Shown piece by piece: positions 42,727-52,119 of a DNA stretch of 64,000 nucleotides. Each line of letters opens with the position of its first letter. Positions within the stretch are counted from its first letter, which is position 1. This DNA comes from Pseudaestuariivita rosea (lineage in GTDB: Bacteria > Pseudomonadota > Alphaproteobacteria > Rhodobacterales > Rhodobacteraceae). Made by a program: the position numbers and the translations under genes. The notes beneath the pieces were generated by a model, which saw only the letters and a program-made list of their open reading frames with translations, did no database searches and had not been told where the DNA came from. Where the stretch lies: NCBI RefSeq assembly GCF_017592335.1, contig NZ_JACNMP010000014.1:28359-92358 (forward strand), read 5' to 3'.

Positions 42727-44064
42727 TTAACCTGCGCGCCGCTCTTCGAAGCTTTTGGCGATGAAGCTTGGCAGGTGATCGCCCATTCCGATGACGCTGT
42801 TACGATCCTGCCGGTTATTGGGCTTCCGCTCAGATCGGTCACCGTCGGATTTTCGGGCGCGGCGGGGGGCTGCAGCTTTTTCCTCGACGGGTGGTTTTTC
42901 GTGTGGTTCCACAGACTTTACCGGGTTTTCGACCCGCGGAATTTCCATTTTGACTAGTTCTTCAATGGCGTTAAGATTTTTTTCATCGCGCTTGGAACAG
43001 ATCATCAGCGCGCGCCCGGTCCGACCGGCACGTCCTGTGCGCCCGATACGGTGCACATAATCTTCGGCATGGCCGGGAACGTCATAGTTGAAAACATGGC
43101 TGACGCTGGGAATATCCAGACCACGGGCCGCCACATCAGACGCACAAAGAAACCGTAGGGTTCCATCCCGAAACTGCTGAAGGATGTCCATACGCTTGGA
43201 CTGGTCCAGATCCCCATGGATGGGGGCAGCGTCATAGCCGTATTTCTTCAGCGACTTCGCACAGATATCCACATCGGTCTTGCGGTTGCAAAAGATGATG
43301 GCATTGGTGCAGGCGTTGCCCTCGGCATCGATCAAAGCACGCAAAACCTTACGCTTTTCAGTACCTTCGCGATCACGTCGACTGGCTTTGAAAAGCACTA
43401 CGCCTTGCGTGATGTTTTCGCCGGTCGTCGCGGCACGGGCGACTTCGACCTTGGCGGGATTCGACAGAAAGGTATTCGTGATCCGCTCAATTTCGGGGGC
43501 CATGGTGGCGCTGAAAAACAGCGTCTGGCGGGTAAAGGGCGTCAGGTTGAAGATGCGTTCGATATCAGGAATAAAGCCCATATCCAGCATCCGGTCGGCT
43601 TCATCCACGACCATGATCTGCACTCCAGTCAGCAGCAGTTTGCCGCGTTCGAAGTGATCCAAAAGCCGACCCGGCGTCGCGATCAGAACGTCGACGCCGC
43701 GGTCAATCAGCGTCTCTTGTTCCTTAAAGCTGACACCACCGATCAACAGCGCCTTCGTCAGTTTTGTGTTTTTTGCATATATATCAAAGTTTTCGGCGAC
43801 CTGTGCCGCCAGTTCGCGTGTGGGTGCCAGCACCAGACTGCGCGGCATCCGTGCCCGCGCGCGTCCCTTCGACAAAAGCGTGATCATCGGCAGCGTAAAG
43901 CTGGCGGTCTTACCGGTGCCGGTTTGCGCGATGCCAAGTACGTCGCGCCCATCCAAAGCTGATGGGATCGCCCCCGCCTGGATCGGTGTGGGTTCAGTAT
44001 AGCCTGCGTCTTCGATAGCTTTCAGGACCTTGGGGTCCAACTTCAAGTCAGAAAATTTTGTCAT
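42727..44064 (-). CDS. DEAD-box ATP-dependent RNA helicase
   Basis: 445 residues from ATG 44064. Motifs in order: Q-motif in 'EPTPIQAGAIP', I AQTGTGKTA, Ia PTRELAAQ, II VVDEADRMLDMG, III FFSATM, and VI YVHRIGRTGRAGRTG. The basic C-terminal tail (RKSDGDRSERKPNNRQDRN) is like RhlE. It unwinds short RNA duplexes in ribosome assembly, mRNA decay or cold adaptation. The long 354-bp leader upstream may hold a cold-responsive 5'UTR, but I see no specific element. Confidence 0.95.
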   Translation of the reverse strand: MTKFSDLKLDPKVLKAIEDAGYTEPTPIQAGAIPSALDGRDVLGIAQTGTGKTASFTLPMITLLSKGRARARMPRSLVLAPTRELAAQVAENFDIYAKNTKLTKALLIGGVSFKEQETLIDRGVDVLIATPGRLLDHFERGKLLLTGVQIMVVDEADRMLDMGFIPDIERIFNLTPFTRQTLFFSATMAPEIERITNTFLSNPAKVEVARAATTGENITQGVVLFKASRRDREGTEKRKVLRALIDAEGNACTNAIIFCNRKTDVDICAKSLKKYGYDAAPIHGDLDQSKRMDILQQFRDGTLRFLCASDVAARGLDIPSVSHVFNYDVPGHAEDYVHRIGRTGRAGRTGRALMICSKRDEKNLNAIEELVKMEIPRVENPVKSVEPHEKPPVEEKAAAPRRARKSDGDRSERKPNNRQDRNSVIGMGDHLPSFIAKSFEERRAG

Positions 44065-44418
44065 ATGTGTCCGCTTTTGCGGACAAACCACGCCCGCACC
44101 ATTTCAAGGATGGCCCGCATGGCCCGCGCATCAATTGCGCCGTTCCTTATCTGGGCTCCGCCTAACTTGTTTACCAGCTCAGGTCAAGAAATGCCTGTTT
44201 GGCGGGCCAGAATGATGCAGTTTTGCACAAATTACGGTACGTGCGAAACTTTTGGTGTTCTGAAGGCCACTCTTTTTTAGCCTAAAAAATAAGCAGATGA
44301 TCATTCATGGCCCAACGATTGCTTGGTCACAAATCCGTTTTTGGGGTAATAGATTGTTTGGTTCTGCGCTATAACAGTGCATCATAGGAAAAACTGAATC
44401 GAGTAGCCCTGTATCATC
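44065..44418. other. 354-bp intergenic region between divergent genes
   Basis: Leader of the DEAD-box helicase gene (minus) and of the DUF4453-like gene (plus). It contains a TTTTTTA-gcc-TAAAAAA inverted repeat at 44273-44289. No ORF with family similarity and no RNA gene are recognised; the 71-codon plus frame at 44065 looks spurious. Confidence 0.45.
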
Positions 44419-45078
44419 ATGAAGCAGTTTTTATCATGTCTTCTTGCGGTTTTTATCCTGTGCGCCCCGGTTTGGGCAGCCAATGACAATCCGCAATGCA
44501 ATGAACTTTGGTTTGCACGCAATGCGATGCTGGATCAGGGGGGATACTGCTTTTCTTCGCCCTTGGGGCAGGCGGTTTTTGACAACTCGGACTGTATAAC
44601 GCGGTCCCCGGTTATCAGCGCCGCGGCCCGCAAAATGATCGAACTGATCCGCCGGGATGAACGCGCCCTGGGATGTGGCGTTGATACCGATATCAGCAAT
44701 CGTGCGCCCTTTCTTCGATATATGTCCGACAGAATGGAACTGGACGTCCAGCCCCCCACGACCGAGGATTGGCGGGCTGAGTTTATCTGCATCGATTATA
44801 ATGGGCCTGCTTTGAACATCTATTCGGCGCCTGAAACATCGGCCCGTGTGTTGGACCGGGCTGAGGCGCGCAGTGACATATCGCAGACCCATCCGGTGCG
44901 GCTGCAGGATAAGACGTTTAATATGCTTGATGGCAGCGCGGCCGGTCAGGCCTGGCATTTTGTAACCGTTTTCCCCGAAGGACGCGCAACCGGGGTGACA
45001 GGGTGGATTTTTGCCAATTCATTCCAGATCAGCACCCTGACCGATCAAGGCGGTGCCTGTTCTAACGCGGCGGGCTAG
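44419..45078 (+). CDS. secreted YARHG/DUF4453-like protein
   Basis: 219 residues, Sec signal peptide (cleavage near VWA). Residues about 25-60, 'NPQCNELWFARNAMLDQGGYCFSSPLGQAVFDNSDC' (key: the WFARN and GYCF parts), resemble the YARHG domain of extracellular proteins. The C-terminal region 'LNIYSAPETSARVLDRAEARS' to 'GVTGWIFANSFQ' looks like an SH3-type (SH3b) domain. Function unknown; a cell-wall or envelope role is inferred. Neighbours are unrelated. Confidence 0.8.
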   Translation: MKQFLSCLLAVFILCAPVWAANDNPQCNELWFARNAMLDQGGYCFSSPLGQAVFDNSDCITRSPVISAAARKMIELIRRDERALGCGVDTDISNRAPFLRYMSDRMELDVQPPTTEDWRAEFICIDYNGPALNIYSAPETSARVLDRAEARSDISQTHPVRLQDKTFNMLDGSAAGQAWHFVTVFPEGRATGVTGWIFANSFQISTLTDQGGACSNAAG

Positions 45079-45087
45079 GCTTGCGCT

Positions 45088-46008
45088 TTAACTATCTGGA
45101 AACCATCTGGCGCGGGTTGTCTCAAGCTGCAGATCGCACAGTTTTAGTAAATCAAATCGATCCAGTCTTTCACGGTGTGCCGGTGTGTCAGCGCAGACTT
45201 CGTCAAAGAACTGTTTTAACCCGACCTGACCGTCACATTCTTCAAGATGGCCCAGCACCTGATGAAGGTTCATCCCATCGTCCTTGCGCGCAGGTGGCAG
45301 GTCGGGACGATAAGATCCCATCTGATGGCGAAAGTGGTAGCGGGCCAGCCAATCGTCCCAATCCTTGTAATGCAGATGCAGGACCGACATCGCGCGCGTT
45401 GTGGACAGCCCCGGATTCTGGGTGCCGCCTTGACGGACGTTATGGATGCGCAGTTGCACGTTCTGAAATCCGCATCTGACAAAGAGTTTGCCCGCGATAT
45501 GGCTGATAAACCCACCTTTCAGATAGCGCCCGAAAGTTGGATAGAGTTTTTGTGAAAGCTGGCGACGCTCTTTGCCATCAGGGACAAAAGCCTTGAAGGC
45601 CTGACCGCCGCTCAGGGCCTCCCACGGTCTGATCCGAAGGCAAAATGTCTGGTCTGCTTCACGGCCCAATATCGCCGCAACAGTATCATTCGGCCAAAGA
45701 AATTCGTCGACATCCAGATGGATCAGCCAGTCCAGATCATCGGTGCGGGCATAGGCATCCGTTGCATTGAAAAGCTGGCGAACCTGATGTTTCGGCGGGC
45801 GCTTTCCACGCAGGTTTTTCCAGTAGGTCTGATTGCAGACAGTGACCAGGCAGCTTTTCTGACTGCGCAACGTCGTCTCGGCGTGTGTATTGTCATCATC
45901 CAGATAGATATGCACGCGCGCCGCACCAAGCTGCAGGTGATGGGCCGCGAAATTCATGATATCGACGGCCGGCGCTTTGGCCGTGGCGACGACACCCCAT
46001 CTGGTCAT
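45088..46008 (-). CDS. glycosyltransferase family 2-type protein
   Basis: 306 residues. 'ARVHIYLDDDNTHAETTL' and 'DLDWLIHLDVDEFLWPND' carry the nucleotide-sugar DxD motif of a GT-A fold in the Glyco_tranf_2_4 group. There is no signal peptide, so it works at the cytoplasmic face, probably on surface polysaccharide or glycolipid. The acceptor is unknown. Its ATG directly abuts the prfC stop codon, which suggests co-transcription by proximity rather than function. Confidence 0.86.
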   Translation of the reverse strand: MTRWGVVATAKAPAVDIMNFAAHHLQLGAARVHIYLDDDNTHAETTLRSQKSCLVTVCNQTYWKNLRGKRPPKHQVRQLFNATDAYARTDDLDWLIHLDVDEFLWPNDTVAAILGREADQTFCLRIRPWEALSGGQAFKAFVPDGKERRQLSQKLYPTFGRYLKGGFISHIAGKLFVRCGFQNVQLRIHNVRQGGTQNPGLSTTRAMSVLHLHYKDWDDWLARYHFRHQMGSYRPDLPPARKDDGMNLHQVLGHLEECDGQVGLKQFFDEVCADTPAHRERLDRFDLLKLCDLQLETTRARWFPDS

Positions 46009-47616
46009 TCAGACCATCATCTCTTTCGTCGCGGTCAGTTTGACATCCGGATAGTCCCGTTCGACCCGGTCGATGTCCCATTGCAGCCGCGTCAGATAAA
46101 CGATGTCGCCGTCATGATCATAACTGATATGCTGTTTATTGTCGTTGACGAATTTATCCATAGCCAGCCTGTCGCCCGACACCCACCGGGCCGAGGTGAA
46201 TTGCGACGCATCAAAGCGCACGGGCAGACCGTATTCCAGCTCAATCCGGCTGGCCAAAACCTCAAACTGCAACTGGCCCACGACGCCCACGATAAAGCCC
46301 GACCCGATGGCGGGTTTGAAAACCTTGGCCGCGCCTTCTTCGGCAAATTGCATCAGGGCTTTTTCCAGATGTTTGGCCTTCATCGGATCGCCCGCGCGGA
46401 CGCCTTGCAGCAACTCGGGCGCGAATGACGGGATGCCGGTCACACGGATCGCTTCGCCCTCGGTCAGGGTGTCGCCGATACGCAGTTGGCCATGGTTCGG
46501 AATGCCGATGATATCACCGGCCCAAGCTTCTTCGGCCAGTTCGCGGTCGCTTGCCAGAAACAGAACCGGATTGCTGATCGCCATCGGTTTTTTCGACCGC
46601 ACATGGGTCAGCTTCATCCCGCGTTTGAAATGGCCTGAAGCCAGACGCACAAAAGCCACCCTATCGCGGTGCTTGGGGTCCATGTTCGCCTGAACTTTAA
46701 AGACAAAACCAGCGACTTTGGTTTCATCGGGGCTGACCTGACGGGGGGTGGCGGATTGGGGCTGAGGTTCTGGGCCGAACTGGGCGATCCCTTCCATCAG
46801 TTCTTTCACGCCAAAAGAATTGATGGCCGAGCCGAACCAGATCGGCGTCAGCGTCCCGTCCAGCAGCGCCTGCTGGTCCAGGGGCGGCAGCAACTCGCGC
46901 GCCATCTCGATTTCTTCCAGAAAGACCTTAAGCAGGTCGGCGGGCACATGTTCGGCCAGTTTCGGGTCATCCAGCCCCTCAATCGCGATGCTTTCGGCAA
47001 CCTTGTTGCGGTCGGCGCGGTCCATCAGATCCAGCCGGTCGCGCAGGATGTCATAACAACCAATAAAGTCGCGCCCGCGCCCGATGGGCCAGCTGGCCGG
47101 TGTCACGTCGATTGCCAGGTTTTCCTGAATTTCGTCAATAATCTCAAAGGTATCGCGGCTTTCACGGTCCATCTTGTTGCAGAAGGTCAAGATCGGCAGG
47201 TCGCGCAGGCGGCAGACCTCAAACAGTTTCTGCGTCTGGCTTTCCACGCCCTTGGCCCCGTCGATCACCATCACGGCCGCATCCACAGCGGTCAGCGTGC
47301 GATAGGTGTCCTCGGAAAAGTCACTGTGACCTGGCGTGTCGACCAGATTGAAGCGGAAGTCCTTGAAATCAAACGACATCGCCGAGGCCGAGACCGAAAT
47401 CCCCCGATCCTTTTCCATCTGCATGAAGTCCGACCGGGTCCGCCGCGCCTCACCCTTCGCACGCACTTGGCCGGCCATCTGTATCGCGCCGCCATATAGC
47501 AGAAATTTCTCGGTCAGCGTCGTCTTGCCCGCATCGGGGTGCGAGATGATGGCAAAGGTCCGACGCCGCGCGATCTCGGGCGGCAGGGCAGGGCGGTTTG
47601 AAGTGCGATCCAACAT
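46009..47616 (-). CDS. prfC: peptide chain release factor 3
   Basis: 535 residues, starting at ATG 47616. A frame extension upstream to 48528 runs antisense to hisB and hisH and is rejected. It is a GTPase that recycles RF1/RF2. Motifs: ISHPDAGKTTLTEKF (P loop), 'RSDFMQMEKDRGISVSA' (switch I), 'LVDTPGHSDFSEDTYR' (switch II) and 'TFCNKMDR' (NKxD). Domains II and III continue to the end. It diverges from hisB. Confidence 0.97.
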   Translation of the reverse strand: MLDRTSNRPALPPEIARRRTFAIISHPDAGKTTLTEKFLLYGGAIQMAGQVRAKGEARRTRSDFMQMEKDRGISVSASAMSFDFKDFRFNLVDTPGHSDFSEDTYRTLTAVDAAVMVIDGAKGVESQTQKLFEVCRLRDLPILTFCNKMDRESRDTFEIIDEIQENLAIDVTPASWPIGRGRDFIGCYDILRDRLDLMDRADRNKVAESIAIEGLDDPKLAEHVPADLLKVFLEEIEMARELLPPLDQQALLDGTLTPIWFGSAINSFGVKELMEGIAQFGPEPQPQSATPRQVSPDETKVAGFVFKVQANMDPKHRDRVAFVRLASGHFKRGMKLTHVRSKKPMAISNPVLFLASDRELAEEAWAGDIIGIPNHGQLRIGDTLTEGEAIRVTGIPSFAPELLQGVRAGDPMKAKHLEKALMQFAEEGAAKVFKPAIGSGFIVGVVGQLQFEVLASRIELEYGLPVRFDASQFTSARWVSGDRLAMDKFVNDNKQHISYDHDGDIVYLTRLQWDIDRVERDYPDVKLTATKEMMV

Positions 47617-47718
47617 AGCCGCGGCATATAAGACATCGGGTTGGCACGTGCAATTCCGCAATCTGTCTTGGCGTGGACGGTCAAAGTGCTTATAGCAGGC
47701 GGGCGATAAGGGAATGGA

Positions 47719-48309
47719 ATGATGCGAACAGCAACCGTCAGCCGCAAAACCGCCGAGACCGAGATCACGGTCGAGGTCAATCTGGATGGCACCGGGGCCT
47801 ATGACAACCAGACCGGTGTGGGCTTTTTCGACCATATGCTGGATCAGCTGGCCCGTCATGCGTTGATCGATATGACGATCCGGGCCAAGGGCGATTTGCA
47901 TATCGATGACCACCACACGGTTGAGGATACAGGGATCGCCCTGGGCCAGGCGCTGACGCAGGCGTTGGGGGACAAGCGGGGTATTCGGCGGTACGGGGAA
48001 TGCCACCTGCCGATGGATGACGCGCAGGTGCGCTGTGCGTTGGATCTGTCGGGGCGGCCGTTTTTGATCTGCAATCTGGACGTGCCAACACCGAAAATCG
48101 GCACTTTTGATACCGAGCTTGTGCAGGAATTCTTTCAAGCCTTGGCGACTCATGGGGGGATCACGCTGCATATCGACCGGCTGCATGGGTTCAACAGCCA
48201 CCACATTGCCGAGGCCGCGTTCAAAGCTGTCGCCCGCGCATTGCGGGCGGCGGTTGAGGTTGATCCGCGCAAATCGGGCGACATCCCCTCGACCAAAGGG
48301 ACGCTTTAG
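47719..48309 (+). CDS. hisB: imidazoleglycerol-phosphate dehydratase
   Basis: 196 residues, dehydratase only, without the N-terminal HisB phosphatase of enterobacteria. Manganese-binding motifs: '[14 protein letters not shown]', '[14 protein letters not shown]' and '[15 protein letters not shown]'. It starts the his genes hisB-hisH and hisA. Start: ATG at 47719, with another ATG 3 bp on. Confidence 0.96.
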   Translation: MMRTATVSRKTAETEITVEVNLDGTGAYDNQTGVGFFDHMLDQLARHALIDMTIRAKGDLHIDDHHTVEDTGIALGQALTQALGDKRGIRRYGECHLPMDDAQVRCALDLSGRPFLICNLDVPTPKIGTFDTELVQEFFQALATHGGITLHIDRLHGFNSHHIAEAAFKAVARALRAAVEVDPRKSGDIPSTKGTL

Positions 48310-48314
48310 GGCCG

Positions 48315-48953
48315 ATGCTGACCGTTCTTGTCGATTACGAAAGCGGCAATCTGCATTCGGCCGAAAAGGCCTTTCAGCGCATGGCGCGCGAAGTGGACGC
48401 GGGCGAGGTGCGCGTGACCGATGACCCCGATCTGGTGGCCCGCGCCGAGCGGATCGTGCTGCCGGGCGATGGCGCTTTTCCGGCCTGCCGGGCGGCTTTG
48501 CTGGCCCGCACGGGGTTGTTTGAGGCAATCGAACAGGGCGTGATCCAACAGGGTAAGCCGTTTCTGGGCATCTGCGTGGGCATGCAGATGCTGACCACGA
48601 CGGGGCATGAGTTCGAAGACACCCCCGGTTTCAACTGGATCGGTGGTGATGTGGTTCAAATCACGCCGGACAATCCTGCTATGAAGGTGCCGCATATGGG
48701 GTGGAATGATCTGGTGATCGACAAGCCCCATCAGGTGCTAGAGGGCGTTGTGACAGGTGATCACGCGTATTTCGTGCATTCCTATCACATGCAGGTGGCC
48801 GATCCGGTGCACTTGCTGGCCCATGTGAACTATGGCGGACCGATCACTGCGATCGTGGGGCGGGATAATATCGTGGGGATGCAGTTTCACCCCGAAAAAA
48901 GCCAATCCGCCGGTCTGCGTATGATTGCCAATTTTCTGCAGTGGGCGCCCTAG
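48315..48953 (+). CDS. hisH: imidazole glycerol phosphate synthase subunit HisH
   Basis: 212-residue glutaminase of the histidine pathway that feeds ammonia to HisF. The triad is in 'FLGICVGMQML' (Cys) and 'GMQFHPEKSQ' (His, Glu), and LVDYESGNLHS starts the fold. It lies 5 bp after hisB. hisF is not in the window. Confidence 0.96.
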   Translation: MLTVLVDYESGNLHSAEKAFQRMAREVDAGEVRVTDDPDLVARAERIVLPGDGAFPACRAALLARTGLFEAIEQGVIQQGKPFLGICVGMQMLTTTGHEFEDTPGFNWIGGDVVQITPDNPAMKVPHMGWNDLVIDKPHQVLEGVVTGDHAYFVHSYHMQVADPVHLLAHVNYGGPITAIVGRDNIVGMQFHPEKSQSAGLRMIANFLQWAP

Positions 48954-48960
48954 ACGCCCA
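48942..48960. terminator. hairpin spanning the hisH stop codon
   Basis: A 6-bp perfect stem, TGGGCG/CGCCCA, brackets the hisH TAG, just before the convergent DUF2147 gene. It may be a weak terminator. Confidence 0.35.
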
Positions 48961-48973
48961 CTTTGATCCGTCG

Positions 48974-49366
48974 CTAGCGAATTCTGGTCCAGGTCTGACC
49001 GCGACAGATGCCGAAAACGCATCCTTCGACCTTCAGATTATCGCCAGTCAGCGTCATGTAGGATGTATAGGTCTTGTCGCGATCGGGTGCCCAGATCTTA
49101 CCGCCCGAATATGACCCCCCACCATCGGACCGCATCTGCCAGATCATCCGTTTCCCGACGTGTTCGCTTTCGATCTGCTTGCCGGACGCGTCATAGGCCT
49201 TGCCAATGAACCCGCAGATCATCTCGCCGCATTTTGAAATCTGGATGTGGCCATAGTGGCCGTTGTCATCCGGTTTTGTCTTCCATACGCCCAGAACAGG
49301 ATCCGCAAAAGCGACCCCTGTGGTCATCAGTGCTATTGTCAAAGTGGCCAAGGTCAGTCGCTTCAT
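48974..49366 (-). CDS. secreted DUF2147 protein
   Basis: 130 residues. The signal peptide ends near VAFA. 'GVWKTKPDDNGHYGHIQISKCGEMICGFIGKAYD' and 'DRDKTYTSYMTLTGDNLKVEGCVFGICRGQTWTRI' define DUF2147, with conserved cysteines (about 47 and 52, then 117 and 121) that could form disulfides. Periplasmic; function unknown. It sits inside the his region, transcribed against hisH and away from hisA, so it is an insertion into a formerly continuous operon or a reused promoter site. Confidence 0.92.
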   Translation of the reverse strand: MKRLTLATLTIALMTTGVAFADPVLGVWKTKPDDNGHYGHIQISKCGEMICGFIGKAYDASGKQIESEHVGKRMIWQMRSDGGGSYSGGKIWAPDRDKTYTSYMTLTGDNLKVEGCVFGICRGQTWTRIR

Positions 49367-49516
49367 GTGTTCTCCTCATTACGCTGAACAGACTTCAATG
49401 ATGTCAGCCTAGCGTTACCGCCCCGTATACGATCAACAGTTACGTTGGGTCGCTTTACTTTTGACGCCGGTCCATGCTTTAGAGGCCGCCGAAACAGGAA
49501 ACAGAAAGCCGCTAAC

Positions 49517-50239
49517 ATGATCCTTTATCCCGCAATTGACCTTAAAGACGGTCAGGCCGTTCGACTTTATAAAGGCCAGATGGATCAGGCGACGGTCTTC
49601 AGCGATGACCCCGCCGCCCAGGCGCGGGTCTTTCAGGATGCGGGTTGCGAATGGCTGCATCTGGTCGATCTGAACGGGGCCTTTGCGGGTGAACCGGTGA
49701 ATGGCGGCGCGGTCGAGGCGATCTTGCAGCAAACCGATATACCGGCCCAGCTTGGCGGTGGTATTCGCGATATGGGAACGATCGAAACTTGGCTTTCAAA
49801 GGGGTTGGCACGTGTTATTCTGGGAACGGCCGCGGTTGAGGACCCCGATCTGGTCCGTCAGGCGGCACGCGAATTTCCGGGGCAGGTGGCTGTCGGGTTG
49901 GATGCCCGCAATGGCAAGGTGGCGACCCGCGGATGGGCGACCGAGACTGATTTCACTGTAACCGATCTGGCGAAGACCTTTGAGGACGCAGGTATCGCCG
50001 CCATCATTTATACCGATATCAACCGCGACGGCGCGATGCAGGGTCCAAATGTTCAGGCAACGGCCGATCTGGCCAATGCGGTATCGATCCCGGTCATCGC
50101 GTCTGGCGGCATAAGCTCACTTAAAGATCTGATTGAACTTAGGAATTGCGCCGCGCCGCTGAACGGTGCAATCTCGGGTCGCGCCTTGTATGATGGTGCG
50201 TTTGATATCCAAAACGCGCTATCCGTTCTTAAAGAATAG
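49517..50239 (+). CDS. hisA: phosphoribosylformimino-5-aminoimidazole carboxamide ribotide isomerase
   Basis: 240 residues from ATG 49517; the upstream frame (49445) is not conserved. A TIM-barrel isomerase opening [20 protein letters not shown] with the first Asp, followed by '[32 protein letters not shown]' (key LGGGIR and ILGT) and the second catalytic Asp in '[10 protein letters not shown]'. Part of histidine synthesis with hisB and hisH upstream. Confidence 0.96.
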   Translation: MILYPAIDLKDGQAVRLYKGQMDQATVFSDDPAAQARVFQDAGCEWLHLVDLNGAFAGEPVNGGAVEAILQQTDIPAQLGGGIRDMGTIETWLSKGLARVILGTAAVEDPDLVRQAAREFPGQVAVGLDARNGKVATRGWATETDFTVTDLAKTFEDAGIAAIIYTDINRDGAMQGPNVQATADLANAVSIPVIASGGISSLKDLIELRNCAAPLNGAISGRALYDGAFDIQNALSVLKE

Positions 50240-50250
50240 GAAAATAAAGT

Positions 50251-50583
50251 ATGTCTGTGTTTTTCATGGTGGCCTTGGTCATTTCGGTGGTGCTGATGGT
50301 GCTGTCACGCAAGGCTCAAAGCAATATCGTCCGCGCATGGTTGCTGGTTTTGCCGGGGATGATCATCATCATGATCCTGGCGGAGGCGCTGTTCAATGCA
50401 CTTTGCGAAGGCACAGCCTTCGGTGGTTGGTCCAACTGCCGCGTCGTGCCTGACGGCCTTGCCGCCGCTCTGGATGCTCCACTGTTTCTGTTGCCCCAGA
50501 CAACAGTGATCTCAGCGCCGGTTTTCCTGATCTTTCTGGCCTATATCGAATGGAAACACCGGCGCAAAGGGGCAGACGCCTAG
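50251..50583 (+). CDS. small hypothetical membrane protein
   Basis: 110 residues, with three predicted hydrophobic helices (about 2-20, 28-50, 75-100), a short loop containing two cysteines ('LCEGTAFGGWSNCR') and a basic C-terminus. It lies 11 bp after hisA and shares its strand. I recognise no family. Its stop overlaps that of the DUF302 gene by 4 bp in convergent orientation. Confidence 0.7.
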   Translation: MSVFFMVALVISVVLMVLSRKAQSNIVRAWLLVLPGMIIIMILAEALFNALCEGTAFGGWSNCRVVPDGLAAALDAPLFLLPQTTVISAPVFLIFLAYIEWKHRRKGADA

Positions 50584-51017
50584 TTTCCGGCGGCTTTCTT
50601 GGTCAGGTTCGCCAGCGCGCCTGCCATCATATCCCGCTGCGGGGCGTCGGCTGGAACGTTCAGCCCGTCAAGAATGGTTGAAACATCCTCATATGCCAGA
50701 AAAACGGAGCCGTCATCGGCCTGATAGACCAGAACCTTCATCGGCAAGGCCAGCCCGGCCTGCGCGTCAGCCTGCATGATCGGTGTGCCCAGCTTGGGGT
50801 TGCCGAAGATCAGCAACTGAGACGGCGCAAGATCCTGACCCACTGCTTCTGCACCACCTGCGTGATCGACGCGGGCGAAAACGGTCGCGCCGGCGCCTTT
50901 GACCGCGGCCTCTAGCGCGTCCATGGTGTCGGCCACACTGCCCGAGGCGGGTACAGTCACGATGTCGGCCATGGCGGGTGTCGCAGCCACAGCCAGCGCG
51001 AATAGATATGATTTCAT
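50580..51017 (-). CDS. secreted DUF302 protein
   Basis: 145 residues from ATG 51017, preceded by 'atcggaggaacag'. The signal peptide ends near PAMA. The DUF302 domain shows 'SVADTMDALEAAVKGAGATVFARVDHA', 'LLIFGNPKLGTPIMQADAQAGLALPMKVLVYQ'. The family is widespread in oxidative or metal contexts but has no proven reaction. Confidence 0.9.
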   Translation of the reverse strand: MKSYLFALAVAATPAMADIVTVPASGSVADTMDALEAAVKGAGATVFARVDHAGGAEAVGQDLAPSQLLIFGNPKLGTPIMQADAQAGLALPMKVLVYQADDGSVFLAYEDVSTILDGLNVPADAPQRDMMAGALANLTKKAAGN

Positions 51018-51186
51018 CTGTTCCTCCGATTTATATGTCCGCACTCTATCCTGTGTGACCGCCGTGCCAATTCACAAAGCGCTCGCCATTCCGTGAACGG
51101 CGGGATCGGGCCGGTGGCGCCTGGAAAACCGTTGACCTGTGCCGCTTTTTCGGGGAAGGCCATTCAGCATGCAGTAAGGATTGGAT

Positions 51187-52119
51187 ATGCAAACCAAACG
51201 GGATCACGGGGGCGGTCTGGACGCGGCCATTGCGCAATATGGCGGGACGCGCGACGGTTGGCTTGATCTGTCAACCGGCATCAATCCGGTTCCTTATCCT
51301 GTTGAGGCCATTCCAAAATCGGCCTGGACCGCATTGCCTGACAGTCAGGCACAGACGGCTTTAATCGCGGCTGCACGTCGGTTCTGGGGCGTCCCCGATA
51401 ACGCCGCGATCATCGCTGCACCGGGGGCATCAGCGCTGATCGCGCGCATGCCTGCGCTGTTTGATGCCAGTGCCATTGATATTCCTGCGCCGACCTATAA
51501 CGAACACGCCGCGGCCTTTCAGTCGCATGGCTGGACGATCACGCCGGGCGCTGAAATTCGTGTTCTGGTGCATCCGAACAACCCTGATGGTCGTTGGTAC
51601 AGCGTGGCCGATCTGGCCAGTGGTCTGACAATTGTCGACGAAAGCTTTTGCGATATTGAACCGGACCGCAGCATGGTTGGGCAGACCGTCCGTGAAAACG
51701 CGATTGTTCTGAAAAGTTTTGGAAAATTCTGGGGGTTGGCGGGGCTAAGGCTTGGTTTTGCAATCGGTCATCCCGACCAGATCAGAAAGCTTGAGGATCT
51801 GTTGGGGCCATGGCCGGTGTCGGGGCCGGCACTTTCGGTTGGAGCGGCGGCGCTGAGTGATGCCAAATGGGCGGATGAAACCCGTCAGCTTTTGCGTCAG
51901 GATGCGGCACGTCTTGATGCATTGCTGCAAGGTAAGGGCGCGCAGATTGTCGGGGGAACACCCCTCTTCCGATTGTATCAGGTGTCTGATGCGACGGCCT
52001 GGCAACAGCGTCTGGCCCACAGTCATATTTGGTCGCGCATTTTCCCCTATTCGAAAACCTGGCTACGACTGGGACTGCCCGATGAGGCGGGCTGGTCGCG
52101 TCTAGAGGAGGCATTGTGA
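51187..52119 (+). CDS. cobC: threonine-phosphate decarboxylase-like PLP enzyme (cobalamin branch)
   Basis: 310 residues. A fold-type I PLP enzyme with the Lys Schiff base in LKSFGKFWGLAGLRLGF and the Asn/Asp region in 'LVHPNNPDG'. CobC/CobD-type enzymes make aminopropanol phosphate for the nucleotide loop of cobalamin. The start at 51187 follows 'agtaagga'. It overlaps the CbiB/CobD gene by 4 bp, supporting the pathway call. No cobalamin riboswitch was seen upstream. Confidence 0.9.
   Translation: MQTKRDHGGGLDAAIAQYGGTRDGWLDLSTGINPVPYPVEAIPKSAWTALPDSQAQTALIAAARRFWGVPDNAAIIAAPGASALIARMPALFDASAIDIPAPTYNEHAAAFQSHGWTITPGAEIRVLVHPNNPDGRWYSVADLASGLTIVDESFCDIEPDRSMVGQTVRENAIVLKSFGKFWGLAGLRLGFAIGHPDQIRKLEDLLGPWPVSGPALSVGAAALSDAKWADETRQLLRQDAARLDALLQGKGAQIVGGTPLFRLYQVSDATAWQQRLAHSHIWSRIFPYSKTWLRLGLPDEAGWSRLEEAL

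Noticed and set aside
44065..44280. 71-codon plus ORF before the DUF4453-like gene
   Set aside because: It has no ribosome binding site, no family similarity, and lies opposite the helicase leader.
47617..48528. N-terminal extension of prfC
   Set aside because: The frame is open antisense to hisB and hisH but encodes Arg/Pro-rich sequence with no RF3 similarity; the conserved protein starts at 47616.
51046..51186. Cobalamin riboswitch upstream of cobC
   Set aside because: No B12-box-like sequence or characteristic fold was recognised; the same was true upstream of the reductive dehalogenase.
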